64,000 nucleotides of DNA from Kalaharituber pfeilii (lineage: Eukaryota > Ascomycota > Pezizomycetes > Pezizales > Pezizaceae): NCBI GenBank assembly GCA_015179045.1, contig WHUZ01000023.1, positions 62,001-126,000 of the forward strand, read 5' to 3'. Below the pieces are notes generated by a model. That model did not search any database. It was not told the origin of the DNA and was given only the letters and a program-made list of their open reading frames with translations. The position numbers were made by a program, and so were the translations under genes. This document shows, one piece after another, positions 22,601 through 33,842 of the stretch (positions are counted from its first letter, which is position 1; each line of letters opens with the position of its first letter).

Positions 22601-23910
22601 CTACTTCCATCCCTCTGCCCACTCCACTACCAAATCCCTCGCCTTCATCGACATCTCATAGAAGCCCGGATTCGTGGTCGGACTGAACATCCCCGTATGC
22701 GCCTCAATCTCATCTTTCGCCTTCCTATTCACCATCTTGAACCAGAACCTCTCAAAGTCACTCCCTTTCCCTGGCTCTGAGCAGAACGTACGCTCCTTAT
22801 TCAGAAACAAGCTCGTTGCATCGTTGGCACCGGAAATGGACATACTATTCGCCTTGCGCAGGCCCAAGGACGTGTAAAAGTTCGCAAAACCAACCCCGTC
22901 AACGGCACTAACACGCGTAAGACGCTTGCGTAATGTCTCGGCTTGCGCGAGTTCGCGCACAAACTCAATGTGGCTTGTCGCCCACCCGAAGCCCTGCGAG
23001 ACCTCCTCACGCTTAAAATACGCCGCTGCCCCGCCCGCCGCGACAGCACCCGCTGCGCCTGCAAACAGTGCAAGCTTACTCCAGCTTGACCACGTTGGTG
23101 TAGCCGGTGCGTCGTCGGTCGTTGCGGCCTTCTTCCTCTTCTCTGCAGTCGTCGGCCCAGCCCCCTCGGGCGGAATCTGTCTTACGATTGACTTGTTGTC
23201 GTTAATACTCGTATTATTAACCTCATCCGTCGCCTTTTTAGTCGCAAACAAGCTCGTCAAGGATGCAAACGAACTAATGACCGCGGAAGCAGTCTTTAAA
23301 TTTGAGTCGACATTATGCGAAAACATGCTTGGCGCCAGCCCAAGATACGGGGTATCGAACGCTAGGAGTCCCTGGATATACGGAAACATGGTGCGCTTTC
23401 CCTTCCCCGACACTGTCGGCTCGTCAAGGATGGAGAGGAGAACGTCGGCGGAGACGATGCCGCCCATGGAGTGGCATACTAGGATAGTCCGAACAGAAGG
23501 CTTGATCGTAGGGTGCTTGGTGCCATTGCGGGTCTCGAGTTCGATGACGAGATCTTGGAGCCAGGAGCGAAGCTTGTTGACGGCGATGACGAGTTGGCCA
23601 CGGGTTTCGTAGCGGGGGAAGATTTTGGAAACGACTTCAATGTGAGGTATAGAGTGTCGAAGGGTAGCTTGCAGATGCTGTGCAATATGTCAATTCAGTT
23701 TCAATTCGTGAGGAAAAGGAGGAGGAGCGGTAGGGTAGACAGGTAAGGATAGCAAAGAAATTCTAGGTGTAAGTGCTCACAGATGGAAACTCTCCAAACG
23801 TATCGTCGTCCCCCTTGTGCTTTGTTAGTTTCAGCCAGGGATCAAACGGCGGGATGCAATGGTACCTGGAAGCCGTGGACAAACACTAACAGCAATGTTT
23901 TCTTCTTCAT
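22601..23910 (-). CDS. Alpha/beta hydrolase, DUF676-like putative lipase
   Basis: Exons 23910-23866, 23813-23781 and 23677-22601 give 384 residues. Seen: an N-terminal strand and oxyanion motif LLLVFVHGFQGDDDTFGEFP formed across two splice junctions, YETRGQLVIAVNKLRSWL, and the nucleophile elbow CHSMGG with Ser near residue 96 (Cys replaces the usual first Gly). A C-terminal His near residue 353 (EIEAHTGMF) is a candidate catalytic histidine. A Gly/Ala-rich hydrophobic stretch (LALFAGAAGAVAAGGAAAYF, roughly residues 205-225) interrupts the fold and could associate with membranes. Inference: a serine esterase or lipase acting on an unknown lipid, resembling uncharacterised fungal DUF676 proteins. 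The ATG at 23910 directly precedes the first beta strand; no signal peptide is present. Confidence 0.87.
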
Positions 23911-24357
23911 GCCGAGCAGCCAAAGCTTGCTGCTAGCTCACTGTGGGATATTTGCGCAACTAAAAAAAAAGAAATTGCTAAGCTGCTTCACAATACTGCT
24001 GTGCGAGCACGTCGTGACCAGGCAAAGAAAGTGTGGACACGGGGAATCTTCAGTTGTATGGCGATTGCGTGAATGTGGCAAGAACTAGAGTGGAAATAGC
24101 GCAGCCACCGCTCACTGCAAGTGTCTGCTTACTTTTTGGGAGTTTGCATACGACTAGAATAATATACATAGAAAAATCCCAATAATACAGCAACATTCGT
24201 TTTCCGCCATGACACATGCAACATAAAAAAACACCAAGTGAAATGTCGTAAAAACACCAAACCACGCCTCCATTTACCCATAAATCAACCAACCTAACCA
24301 CCTTTCTAAGGATATTACAGGGGATATTCGAAGAACCACAAATTGCACAAGGCAAAG
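23911..24357. other. Intergenic, promoter of the hydrolase gene
   Basis: A 447-bp spacer between two minus-strand genes, the start of the hydrolase and the end of pif1. It is A/T-rich near 24120-24310, fitting pif1 3' UTR. Nothing else is seen. Confidence 0.5.
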
Positions 24358-27180
24358 CTAACCACATGTCCGCGCTCGTTTCAAGTGTGGTTCCTCATCG
24401 CTGCCCTCCTCCTCCTCCTCTGCATCGCTTGGATATTGGGAAATTGCGACGGGCCGTTTCTTACCAAAATCCATTGCACTAGAAAGACTGGCATAAAATG
24501 CTCGAACTCGGTCATGGGCCATGACCTTCTTAGGGTCAAACCTCAGGACTTGCAGTCCCTCCTGACACGTTGCTCTGCTAAGAGCAACGTACGCCTGACC
24601 CTTCTCAAAAACTCTGCCTAAATCTACCTTGACTCTTTCGAGCGTTTGTCCCTGAGCCTTATGTATAGATAGTGCCCATGCTAAGATCAAGGGTATCTGG
24701 GTACGCGAAGCCTGAATTTCTCCGTTTGGTAATTCCACTTTCCACTGCTCAGGTTGAACAAGCAGTTGCCGGGTAGTCCCTAGAAAATACTTGTTGGTAA
24801 ACAATACAAAGACTTGTAAATCTATTCTTACCATCTGGAACAGCGAATTGGACCAAGGGCCACTTTCTGGATGATTCAGCTTGAGCCCGAAGCTTTTCTT
24901 TAATTCTCTTTTGTCGCTTTGTTAATGCATCCTCCTCATCAGATTTCGTATCCTCCCCAGGTTCACCAGCTAGCACTTCCAACCCACCCTCATTGTCGAG
25001 AAGTTCAAAAGTGCTCTCACTCATGAAGCCCACTACACGACCGAGCGAACCATTAACGAGGGTTTCGTCGATATTTTTGATTAACATAACCTGAGAATTA
25101 ATTTTCAACACAATTTTCGGAGGAGCCATGCAGTTGCTGAGTAGTTTGTCCCGCAATCTCATATCGGTGGTAGTACCACTGTCGACTGCCTCGAACGTTA
25201 CAGAATTCCCAGCGAGTTGTTGCATTTTTGACGAATTGGCTATGTCAACCTCTTGTCGTGTGGGAAATCTAAAGTCTGTCAATGCTATTTCTGAAAATAT
25301 GGCACTGAGGTACATCAATAAAGCGATGTGTCCGATAAAGGAGAAACTTACAGTTCCGTAGCTTGAATTCCATCCTGAAAGGTAATAGGGCGTTGAAGCC
25401 TTTTGAATGCCTCAATTGTAGCGGTACTAAGCTTACCCAATCTCATCTCGTTGAGCATGTCCGCAAAGGCTAAGGGAATCAGTGTTTTAGCAACAGCCTG
25501 GGAGAAAAAACAACAATCACGCACCTTGATCCCTCTGTCGGAAAACCTGTGTCAGGCCAATGGTATGCTCTATTGCTGTGTTCCAGGTATCGGCTTCGAA
25601 AGCAAACCTAGCTGGTTTGAATGAGTCAGGAACAGGAGGTAACTGGAAGAAGTCTCCTGTTATAACAAGTTGTATTCCACCGAATGGCCTTCCATTATTT
25701 TTCATTTGCCTGGCAACTGACTCCAGCTTGTCAAACAGCTCTCCATCCACCATGGAGATTTCATCGATAATCAGAACTTTGGTTCGAAGCCAGCGCTGCT
25801 TTGCCTTTGGGTTCCTTTTAATTTTTTTCACAAGGTCAGCTGAGGCTTCCTTCCCCAGGCCAATCCCGGCAAAACTATGTAAAGTTACGCCGCCAATATT
25901 GCACGCAGCAAGTCCAGTAGAAGCCGTGACAGCTACCCTATCTCGCTCCTTCCCGTACTTATATCGTAACTGAGTGATTAGCTCTCTTAGCAGCACAGAC
26001 TTTCCAGTACCTATGAAGTTTCAGCAAAAATAAGCCTATCTCGAATATACGGGCAACAGACCTGCAGAACCTGTAAAAAAGACACTCTTTTCATGATCTT
26101 TAACTAACGTAATAACTCTCCTTTGTTCCTCACTCAAGAAAATTGCAGCTGGTTGTTCCTGTTTCTTCGCTTTCAAGTTATCAGGTTCATTACCACCTGT
26201 AACCGTTGAAGCACTTCTCTTCTGGACTGCTACCTTCCCCCGGTGTTCTTGACGCTGCACCTTCAGTGCCGATGCAGTTGCATTCCATGGCATGTTAGGG
26301 GCCTTATGAGGGGTCTCTGGTGCGTTAGCTCCTGTTTTAGGCCTTCGCTCCCGTTCCCGTATCTTTGCACTCGGTCTATTGCTTTTCTCTGACACTTCAC
26401 TGTACTTTTCTTCTGTTTTCTCTAACCAGGGTATTCGCCTTCTCGAGAAAGTCCCTTTGGGCTTGTCTTGAGCTATTCCAGCATCTGTAGAAGTGGAGAA
26501 CACTCCTGTGCTCGGCTTAGCTGCCATTTGGCTAACTGCCTCTTGTAAGTAGACCTCTGTCGAAGGCTGGGTGGGAGCTGGCATGGGCTGGAACTGTCTA
26601 ATCGGGGAGGAGGACCATGGGAGAGGCGCACTGCTGTCCGGTACATTGTTGCTCGGTGGGGGTGGCTTGAGCTCTTGTGACCCCGCAGCTGGCGGGATAC
26701 TGGCTACTGCTGCTTTGAGGGCAGGGGCGATTAGCGGTTCGTCGACGTCGAAGTCCAGAGACAGGTCGTCGTCCAAGTCATTTTCGTCAAAGTATACCGC
26801 CTCATGCAGGCTGCTCATGCTGTTCGTGCAGACACTGGCAATCTCATTGGGGGGGAATTTTCCTGGAACGCAGAGTCATTGTTCAAGGTCTTCAGCAGCT
26901 TATCGTCCCGGTCATTGGGGCGACCCTGACGATTTGCTGCCTCCGATACAGGCGGTGTCGGCAGAGCAGGTTTGATTGTGCTTGTTATTCGGCTGCTCTT
27001 GTTCTGACTTGCCGGTGTCACCATGCCAAATAGCCCCGATCGTTGCGGCTGTAAGCCTTTAAACGCAGAATGGATGTCCTTCCGCAGCCCTGCGCACTTT
27101 GGTGGAAGAGTATTCGGGGCTGCATGTTTCGTCGCAGGAGGTTGCTCGGAATCGTGTTTTGCGACCGCACGCTTGAGCAT
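24358..27180 (-). CDS. pif1: Pif1 family DNA helicase
   Basis: Exons 27180-26062, 26010-25525, 25469-25352, 25268-24832 and 24779-24358. Pif1 is a 5'-to-3' superfamily 1B helicase that unwinds G-quadruplexes and acts at telomeres, replication forks and mitochondrial DNA (known). Seen: Walker A GSAGTGKS created at the first splice junction, Walker [21 protein letters not shown], the Pif1 block [20 protein letters not shown], and C-terminal [18 protein letters not shown] plus [10 protein letters not shown] long low-complexity N-terminal region precedes the helicase. From ATG 27180 the exons sum to one base short of a full frame: the C7 run (plus-strand G7, 26849-26855) breaks the reading frame just before [17 protein letters not shown] clean alternative starts at ATG 26818 and gives 739 intact residues; the full form would be about 860. 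The helicase call is certain, the N-terminus is not. Confidence 0.92.
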
Positions 27181-27874
27181 GGTAGATTCTTGCCGAACAG
27201 TATCCGGTAGCAGCCAGACGCGTGGTGAGGTGGGGAGCAGGGCCGGAAGACGCGTTGGGCGACGGGACAGCTGACGACAAAGGGGCAAGCCACATGCGCT
27301 CGCCGGCCCAGCATTCAAATAGGAATGGTGGCAAACGCAGCCTTGGTTGATGACCGATGAGGATGAGGGACGATTGGAGGGCGCAAGCGACGGACAGGTT
27401 GTGCGCTCTGGCCACTGCGGCGGAGGAATTGAACTGCACTGATGATTATCGAGCCGCCGGAGAGGTTCCTAGAGTCTGATACATCGGGCCTTCGCAAACA
27501 GCTTTCTCTTGTTGGGATTTCCGCAGATAGCACCGGTTTCTGTGAGAATTTCTGGCTGCTGTGCCAAGGCGGGGAAAACTTCTGCAAGAGGGTGCGGGAG
27601 GAGGGCAGCGACATCTCGGTCGGCCGCCCCGTTTGCCCCTCCGAAGGAAGGGCCTTAGTGCACTAGCCCCATTTCTGGATAGGCCCTTCGCGCCGCTTCC
27701 ACATGAAAAGCGGTGAAGAAAACCGCGGACGGCCCAAGATATATACTCAGCAAGTACCATTGTGCGATAATGCAGGAAATGCAGGAGGACGGTACCGCAA
27801 TGCGCCGTGACGACTCTAAGATAGTGCAAACATTATGTACACCACAAGATCATACATGTCAAGCAGCCCTCCCG
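27181..27874. other. Intergenic, promoter of pif1
   Basis: A 694-bp spacer between pif1 start and cyp8 end, both minus strand. The frame of pif1 is open upstream of its first ATG to about 27318 and is Arg/Pro/Leu-rich like a mitochondrial presequence, but it lacks an ATG there. No other gene is supported. Confidence 0.5.
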
Positions 27875-29855
27875 TCACCAGGAATCAAAATTACCAAACC
27901 CTCCACTACTTTTCGCCTTCTTCTTGAGTGGCTCTTCGTAGAATGGCTCGTCTACCACCTCTACAATTTCATCCTCTTGCGCAGGCTGAAGCTTAGCATC
28001 CCGTATGTACTTACCCACGGAAATGCTGCTTGTCTGCTGCGGCTTTCCGTCGTCTCTCAGACGCTTTCCTGTCCAGGTAGTTTTTTGATCCTCCGTTTCC
28101 TCTTGCTTTCTCAATGCCTCTGCCCGTTCCTCTTCCTCTTTTTCCTTCCGCTGTTTCTGGAACTCCTCAAACGGGTCCACAAATATCACAATCTCCTTGA
28201 TGGCAATGTCTTTGGTAGGCCTGTCGGAAGAATCTGTAGGTGTTGTTTCCATTCTATCCAGAACATCCAATCCCCCAACAACCTTTCCAAAAATTGTATG
28301 CTTGCGATCGAGATGCGACACAGGGCGATATGTGATGAAGCTAGGTAATGTCAGTCTTTCTCCCGATAGCTGCTAATTGTAATAAAATCTACTCACAATT
28401 GGGACGAATTGGTGTTTTTTCCTTTATTAGCCATGGACAGAATGCCTCGTGCGTCATGCTTCAACGGGCCTTCCAGCTCATCATTGAAGTTCTTTCCCCA
28501 ATAGCTAGTGCCGCCTCGCCCCGTCCCGGTAGGGTCCCCTCCTTGTATCTATTCGCATGCAGTGAGTAGCTGGTATGTTCACAGGGGAACATCATGATAT
28601 ATACCATAAAATTGCGAATATTCCGATGGAATACCACACCATTGTAATAACCCTTCTGCGCTAGCTTCACAAAATTATAAACTGTCTTAGGCGCCCACTC
28701 TGGAAGTAGCTCAACATTCAGATTGCCCAAATTGGTGGCTATCCGAGCATAACCACTAATCTTCACACGCTTCGGCTTTAGCATATATTCTTCATCAGTG
28801 AGCAATGCTCTCTCAGACCCAGTATGTGGTGTAAAGGAGGTCGATGTAAAGGATACGGCCGCTTTTCCTGTTGTGTGTATTGCAGCATTGTAGGGTATTG
28901 GAGCACGACTAGGCCCTCTAGCTGTTTTCGGGGCAGCGGATGGCAAACTTGCTGAGACCTGCTTAACCGCTGGGTTGAAATTTGGATCCGCAGTTTTGGC
29001 AGCCCGAGCTTTCGCCACGGCGGCCTTTGCCGCCAAAATCTTTGCAGTGGACCCAGTTGCCTTCAAATTGATGTTGCTCAAGGGATCAGCTCTTTCCGCT
29101 TCTTGCTCTACCTCTTTGTTAGCGACCGCAATGCACATGATAACATTAGTCCACACCTTCAGACAACGTAGAGGTTCCCTCTTGTAAATATTTGAAAGTC
29201 GACATGTCCCTGCTTTGTAGCCTCTTTGGATCTTGAAGAGTGATAATATCCTGCCTTTTGAATTCTTCCTCTGTGATCAAGTCCTTCCAATTTTTTGCCT
29301 TGATATTCAGCCGCTCAATTGTGTCCCACGCATACACATTTCCTGATGTCTTGATCACAGCTAGATGTGTATTATCGGTAAAAACCTTGTACGTGACCGG
29401 ATCCATATACTCCCCATCTTCGTTCTTGTGCATGTGAAGTTTCAGCAGCTCGTTATACTCCAGCTTCTCTCCAGTGACAGGATTTGTGCCATGTTTTTTC
29501 AACCACGGGATAATATTGGTAAGATCAAAGATGGTCCCATCAGCTGTGCACACAGGGTGTTCAAATGGCTGGAGGCTCAAGGCACAGTAGTTGAAGGGGA
29601 GGCGTTTGAAGCCGGTATTGGTAAGTCTTTTTTGAGCACCTGAGGAGGCGGAATATGCTGAACCATCGGTGCTGGCCCATTCGCTATGGGTAATCTACTT
29701 CTTCTCGTTGTGTAAGCGCTGGATCTGCGCGCAGTAGATTCGGGAGCTACACTTACGTATAATTTGTCCGTGCCTGCAAGAATTATTAGTTGATCTCAAA
29801 ATTACTGCGCGACGGAAGATTGAAAGATTATGCGAGCAAACTCACCTTTGCCCAT
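27875..29855 (-). CDS. cyp8: U-box cyclophilin, Cyp8/PPIL2-like
   Basis: Exons 29855-29846, 29773-29757, 29694-29157, 29113-28605, 28548-28397 and 28340-27875 give 563 residues. PPIL2/Cyp8 is a nuclear protein with an E3 U-box and a cyclophilin domain, found in spliceosomal fractions (known). Seen: N-terminus [17 protein letters not shown], a family hallmark; the U-box region [20 protein letters not shown] through [11 protein letters not shown] (about residues 35-115); an Ala-rich helical linker; then the cyclophilin domain at about 305-461 ([58 protein letters not shown]). The Trp that contacts cyclosporin in classical cyclophilins is His here (SHLDRKH). The C-terminus is charged and ends GGFGNFDSW. 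The tiny first exons (10 and 17 nt) are supported by the family N-terminus. Confidence 0.95.
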
Positions 29856-30207
29856 CGCTCGTAATGCTCGTTATTAGCTGTGAATCGCCAGAATGCGTAC
29901 GTGTGCTGAGAAGCGCGACTCGCGCGCAGTGGAATGAACCTTGCGAAATAGGTTTCTGACTGTGCAGTGCTAGTGCAGGATCAAAGGGTCCATGCTTGAA
30001 TGAGGCTAGCCTACTTTACACAATAGCCCCTGGTAATGACGTACCCCATGCAACAGTCGGTTCCTCAGCTTTGTCCGCTCCAAGCGAATCTTTTCATTGT
30101 GGTCCAACTGATAAGAAAGTCTAGAGGAGGTACGTAGCAAGTGCTGTAAACTGCAAGATCCCAAACAGACCCTCCTCTCGCGCATGGTAGCAGGCGTTCC
30201 AAGGATA
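29856..30207. promoter_or_regulatory. Shared divergent promoter of cyp8 and the F-box/RCC1 gene
   Basis: A 352-bp gap between two divergently transcribed genes. An in-frame ATG at 30184 upstream of the chosen plus-strand start means the right edge could be slightly shorter. No TATA box or named factor site is evident. Confidence 0.6.
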
Positions 30208-32293
30208 ATGGCGTCTCTAACATCGATACGTGAGTCCAAATCCGACGATACTTGCCCAACTTCGTGCTAGCTAATTCTTACGCACAATAGCTATCGATAT
30301 CCTCATCGGCAACATCCTGCCGCTTCTTTCTGTTAAAGACTACCTATCCTTCTCCTCAACCTGCGTGAGTGTGCTTTCTCTGCCCTTTGGCCATCACTCT
30401 CTGGTGCCATTACTAATAGTCACAGAAAGCATTTCACTCATTTGCGTACGATGAAGTTTACTGGAGAAAGCTCGCAACTTCTACCTTTCGTATGCCGACA
30501 CAGCCATTACGAGAGAAAGGCTGGCGAGAGCTTTACAAACGCTTGTCGAGTGCAAAGCTATTCACTTGGGGCTCGAATGATGAGTGTAGACTAGGTCATA
30601 GTCAGGAAATACGCAGTGTACCATTCCCAACAGAAGTTTCCGGGCCTGAAAATGAGGTAGTGGTGGATGTTGTTGCAGGGTATTTTCATTCTAAGCCATC
30701 TCTATTTCATGAAATTTTTACTGACGAATTACCAGTGGGTGGAGTATAACTATACTCACTGCTTCCGGATCTTTGTATTGCTGGGGTAGTCTAAGTGGAG
30801 TCTTCGGGCGAGGGTATGACCACCGTCCCCGTAAGCTAGGTTTTCCCGACGGATACTCTTCCAAGATAGTTGAAGTTTCCAGTGGAAGAGGGCATATTTT
30901 GGCGCTTTCAGACAATGGTACCATATGGCAGTGGAGCGGCAACTTTTCCTCAATTGGGAGGTTTATCAAGTTTGTACATGTGGATACCAAAACGCTTCAA
31001 TCAGGTCAGCCTGCTGGAAGGAGAGGCCGTGGGACAGTACAAAAGGTTGTAGCAGGCTGGAACCACAGTGCTGCCCTTGTGAACGGTGTTGGCTTGGTTA
31101 TTTGGTGGACTGCTAGCAGTGACCCTAATGGAGTCGACGGTATACTTGTTGATGGAGAGATTGTTCCGGGAACATCATTTATCGAAGGTGATAAAGAGTC
31201 CTCAAAAGGGATGGATTCCTATGCTATGGAAGTTGGTGAAGTACTCGACTTTATGGCTGGAGACAAGTTCCTCGTGTTTCTGACAAAAACTGGAAAAGTC
31301 TATGCTTTGCGTACAAATGGGCCTGGATCTGTTGCGGGTATCCGACCGACTCAGTTGCATAGTTTCTCTTCCCCGCCAGGCGAGAAGCCAATGTCCTATA
31401 TTTCTGGCAGTTTTGGCAAGTTTGTTATCTTTAATAATGACGGGCTCGTTTATATTGGATCTCAGTACATTGTGGAAACGGCGGTGAGGGGCATTGCTGA
31501 TGAAGACGATGAACAAGCAATAAAACCCATCATCATGCCTTCACTCCAGAAGCGGGGTATAGTAGCAATAGCATTCGGAGATTATCATTCCCTCGCGTTA
31601 ACAGCTGATGGAAAGCTCTTTTCTTGGGGAACAGAACCCAACGCATGCGGATGTTTGGGCTTAGGGCCACGGGAAGTTGCAAGCCGCCTCGGGGTTCGAT
31701 ACGGGCGAGATGGGATATTGGACGAACCTATGGAAATCTCTTTCAATGAAAAATTGGAAGTATTTTATCCGTCGACAGGGCAGAGCACTCAATCTCCATT
31801 CGTCTTCAATATTGCGGCGGCAGGCTGGCATTCAGCTGCACTAGTACTGACAAGCAACCCAAGTAAGCGAAAGGTGTCCTCAGCATCTGGGCTACCATCC
31901 GAGATCGAAGCATCCCGTTTCAACCCACGAATGCCTCATCATCGAGGCCGCCCTTTTGGAGAGGCAGGACACGGCGGTAGGGTACATCCCAATGAAGCGC
32001 ATAGGACACCTTCCTGTCCTATACAGGACATTATTACCGCAAACCCTAGCCCTTTTATAAGGCATGGCCCGGCCCTGCCTAGCCCTGGCGCAAGACCTAG
32101 AAATGTCGTAACAGGAGGGCCCCTAATAGTTGGACCGAACGATCGCTTGAGCTCTGATCATGAAGAAGCAAGACGGCAAGAAAATCTTGCGGGTGCAGGA
32201 CTGTCACATAATGCAAGTGATGGTCAGGGGTCGCAGGGTGACACTGAGGAAGAGAATGAAAGGGGTTCTAATTCTGAGTGTAAGCTAACGTAG
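30208..32293 (+). CDS. F-box protein with RCC1-like repeats (Saf1-like)
   Basis: Exons 30208-30229, 30291-30364, 30426-30679 and 30736-32293 give 635 residues. Inference from architecture: a substrate receptor of an SCF ubiquitin ligase, like yeast Saf1, with the RCC1-type propeller binding the target. Seen: an N-terminal F-box (DILIGNILPLLSVKDYLSFS, STCKAFHSFAYDEVYWRKL), then RCC1-like blades KLFTWGSNDECRLGHS, VVAGGWSITILTASGSLYCW, EVSSGRGHILALSDNGTIWQ, VVAGWNHSAALVNGVGLVIW, AFGDYHSLALTADGKLFSWG and AAGWHSAALVL. The last 150 or so residues are Pro/Gly/Glu-rich and probably disordered. The ATG at 30208 has A at -3 and G at +4; an in-frame ATG at 30184 has weaker context and would add eight residues. 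Family membership is clear; strict Saf1 orthology is not shown. Confidence 0.9.
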
Positions 32294-33842
32294 GGCCGTA
32301 ATTACTTTGTCCCTGGAGTCAAATTTCGTTCTTTGCGAGATTGTTAAGAGCAAACGCGAAGGAATGACTCTTAGGCTTGAGAACGGCAACTCTGTTTGAA
32401 ATGATTTCATTGAATTGATATTTTACCGCGGTCGATTACCTTGTAAGAGGTACATTTCAGTATTTCCTTTTTTAGTTCATTTCTCATTCTTGCTGCCGAA
32501 TTAAGCTAGCGAGACTTCTGTTTGGTAGGGTTTTGAGGAGGCTTACAGCTTAGAGTGGCCCCAAGACTTGGAGAAATTCCAATTAAATTCAGTTTAAATA
32601 ATTTCCCAACATGCTCACCAGAAGGCCTTTGGTTATTCTGGTTACGAGACTCAGAGGCTGGCACTGTTCATATATCACTTGGATGTATCAGTTGGTGGAC
32701 AACTCCAACGGCCATCAGTAAAGGTTAGCTCCATTCTTTGGTATCCTGAATTAATGATAAACGGCCTTTGATGGATAGCAGTCAAGCCGATCCGAAATGA
32801 ATTGAGCTACATAGACCATTAGGGTAACCACGAAGGATGACTGTTAATATACACCTTCCTACTTGTCGCAGTTACTTGACGTGGTGACGTAGCAATAATT
32901 CCCTCAGTAGAATCTACAAGTATATCTAACTTACTGTAGGGTACCTGCAGCGTAGGGTGGGATTGAGAGGCGGTGGAGGGAGGATGGCCAGTTTTTTTTC
33001 CGCCTTTCTTGTGAACAGACCTGCGCCTTTGTTGCAGCGGAATGCTGTTGTCTCTAGTGATGGAGATATCAACAAGCACCACCGAGAGGTATAGAATTGA
33101 GGGTCCCGGTTCGATTCTGAGCTGGGGAAAAGGGTTGAAGTAAATAAGGTGGACAGTAATGCTCCGGTTCGAGCAATGATCTTATATTCTAGCGATCAAT
33201 TGAGAAGTAGAACTGGAGTAACCCGTTTTTCATCGCTGCCACAGCTCCTCATACACTGTGCAAGTTTACCCTCAACCACATCTATGCTGCGGAAATCCTA
33301 GGATGTCTAAACAACGTAGCTATCTTCTACTGCGTTTACGGTACCGAATTCTGGGACACACAAGACTGGATTCAACACGGAATTATTTACCTTCAATTAC
33401 CTTCATGCACTGAATTCAACTCACACGACATAATTGTACTCAGCTGACGTTGACAAATTTATGACTAATCTGTCACGTGGTCTATCTGTTGAGTTTAAGG
33501 CCACTTTTTTCATAGATTCGAAAAAGTGGCAACAAAGAACAGAAAAAGTCAAAGCATAGTGGCATTTATGTAACATCTTCGTTTCAAGTATTCCGGGAAT
33601 GAAATAAATTGCACCTGTCGTCTCATCGCCAAGGTGACCAAAAATGAGATGCATGCGGCTTGCTGCATGACTAAGCCCGCCTAGCATGTGGAGGAACGTG
33701 ACAATGGAACCCAATCCCAGCAACTTGCACACCAACTTGCACAGCGCAGCAATCTTCGCACAACCTGCCTTTCCTGCTACCGCATACACAGTTGTTCACC
33801 ACCAAAACATTTCTGTCTACCAGACTTATCTCTCTCTCTCTC
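32294..33842. other. Intergenic, promoter of edc3
   Basis: About 1.5 kb between two plus-strand genes. No supported gene. The last bases before the edc3 ATG form a CT-rich tract (33826-33842). A match to the tRNA B-box sequence near 33108 has no matching A-box or cloverleaf. Confidence 0.5.
33826..33842 (+). promoter_or_regulatory. edc3: CT-rich tract directly before the edc3 start codon
   Basis: Alternating CT repeats end two bases before the ATG. Pyrimidine-rich tracts near transcription or translation starts are common in strongly expressed filamentous fungal genes. Whether it lies in promoter or 5' leader cannot be told from sequence. Confidence 0.5.

Noticed and set aside
27181..27318. 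Pif1 mitochondrial presequence upstream of ATG 27180
   Set aside because: The Arg/Leu/Pro-rich extension fits a presequence, but its frame begins with TTG and has no ATG; an upstream exon could not be identified.
33095..33120. tRNA-like B-box (GGTTCGATTC)
   Set aside because: No A-box at the right distance and no cloverleaf could be folded by eye.
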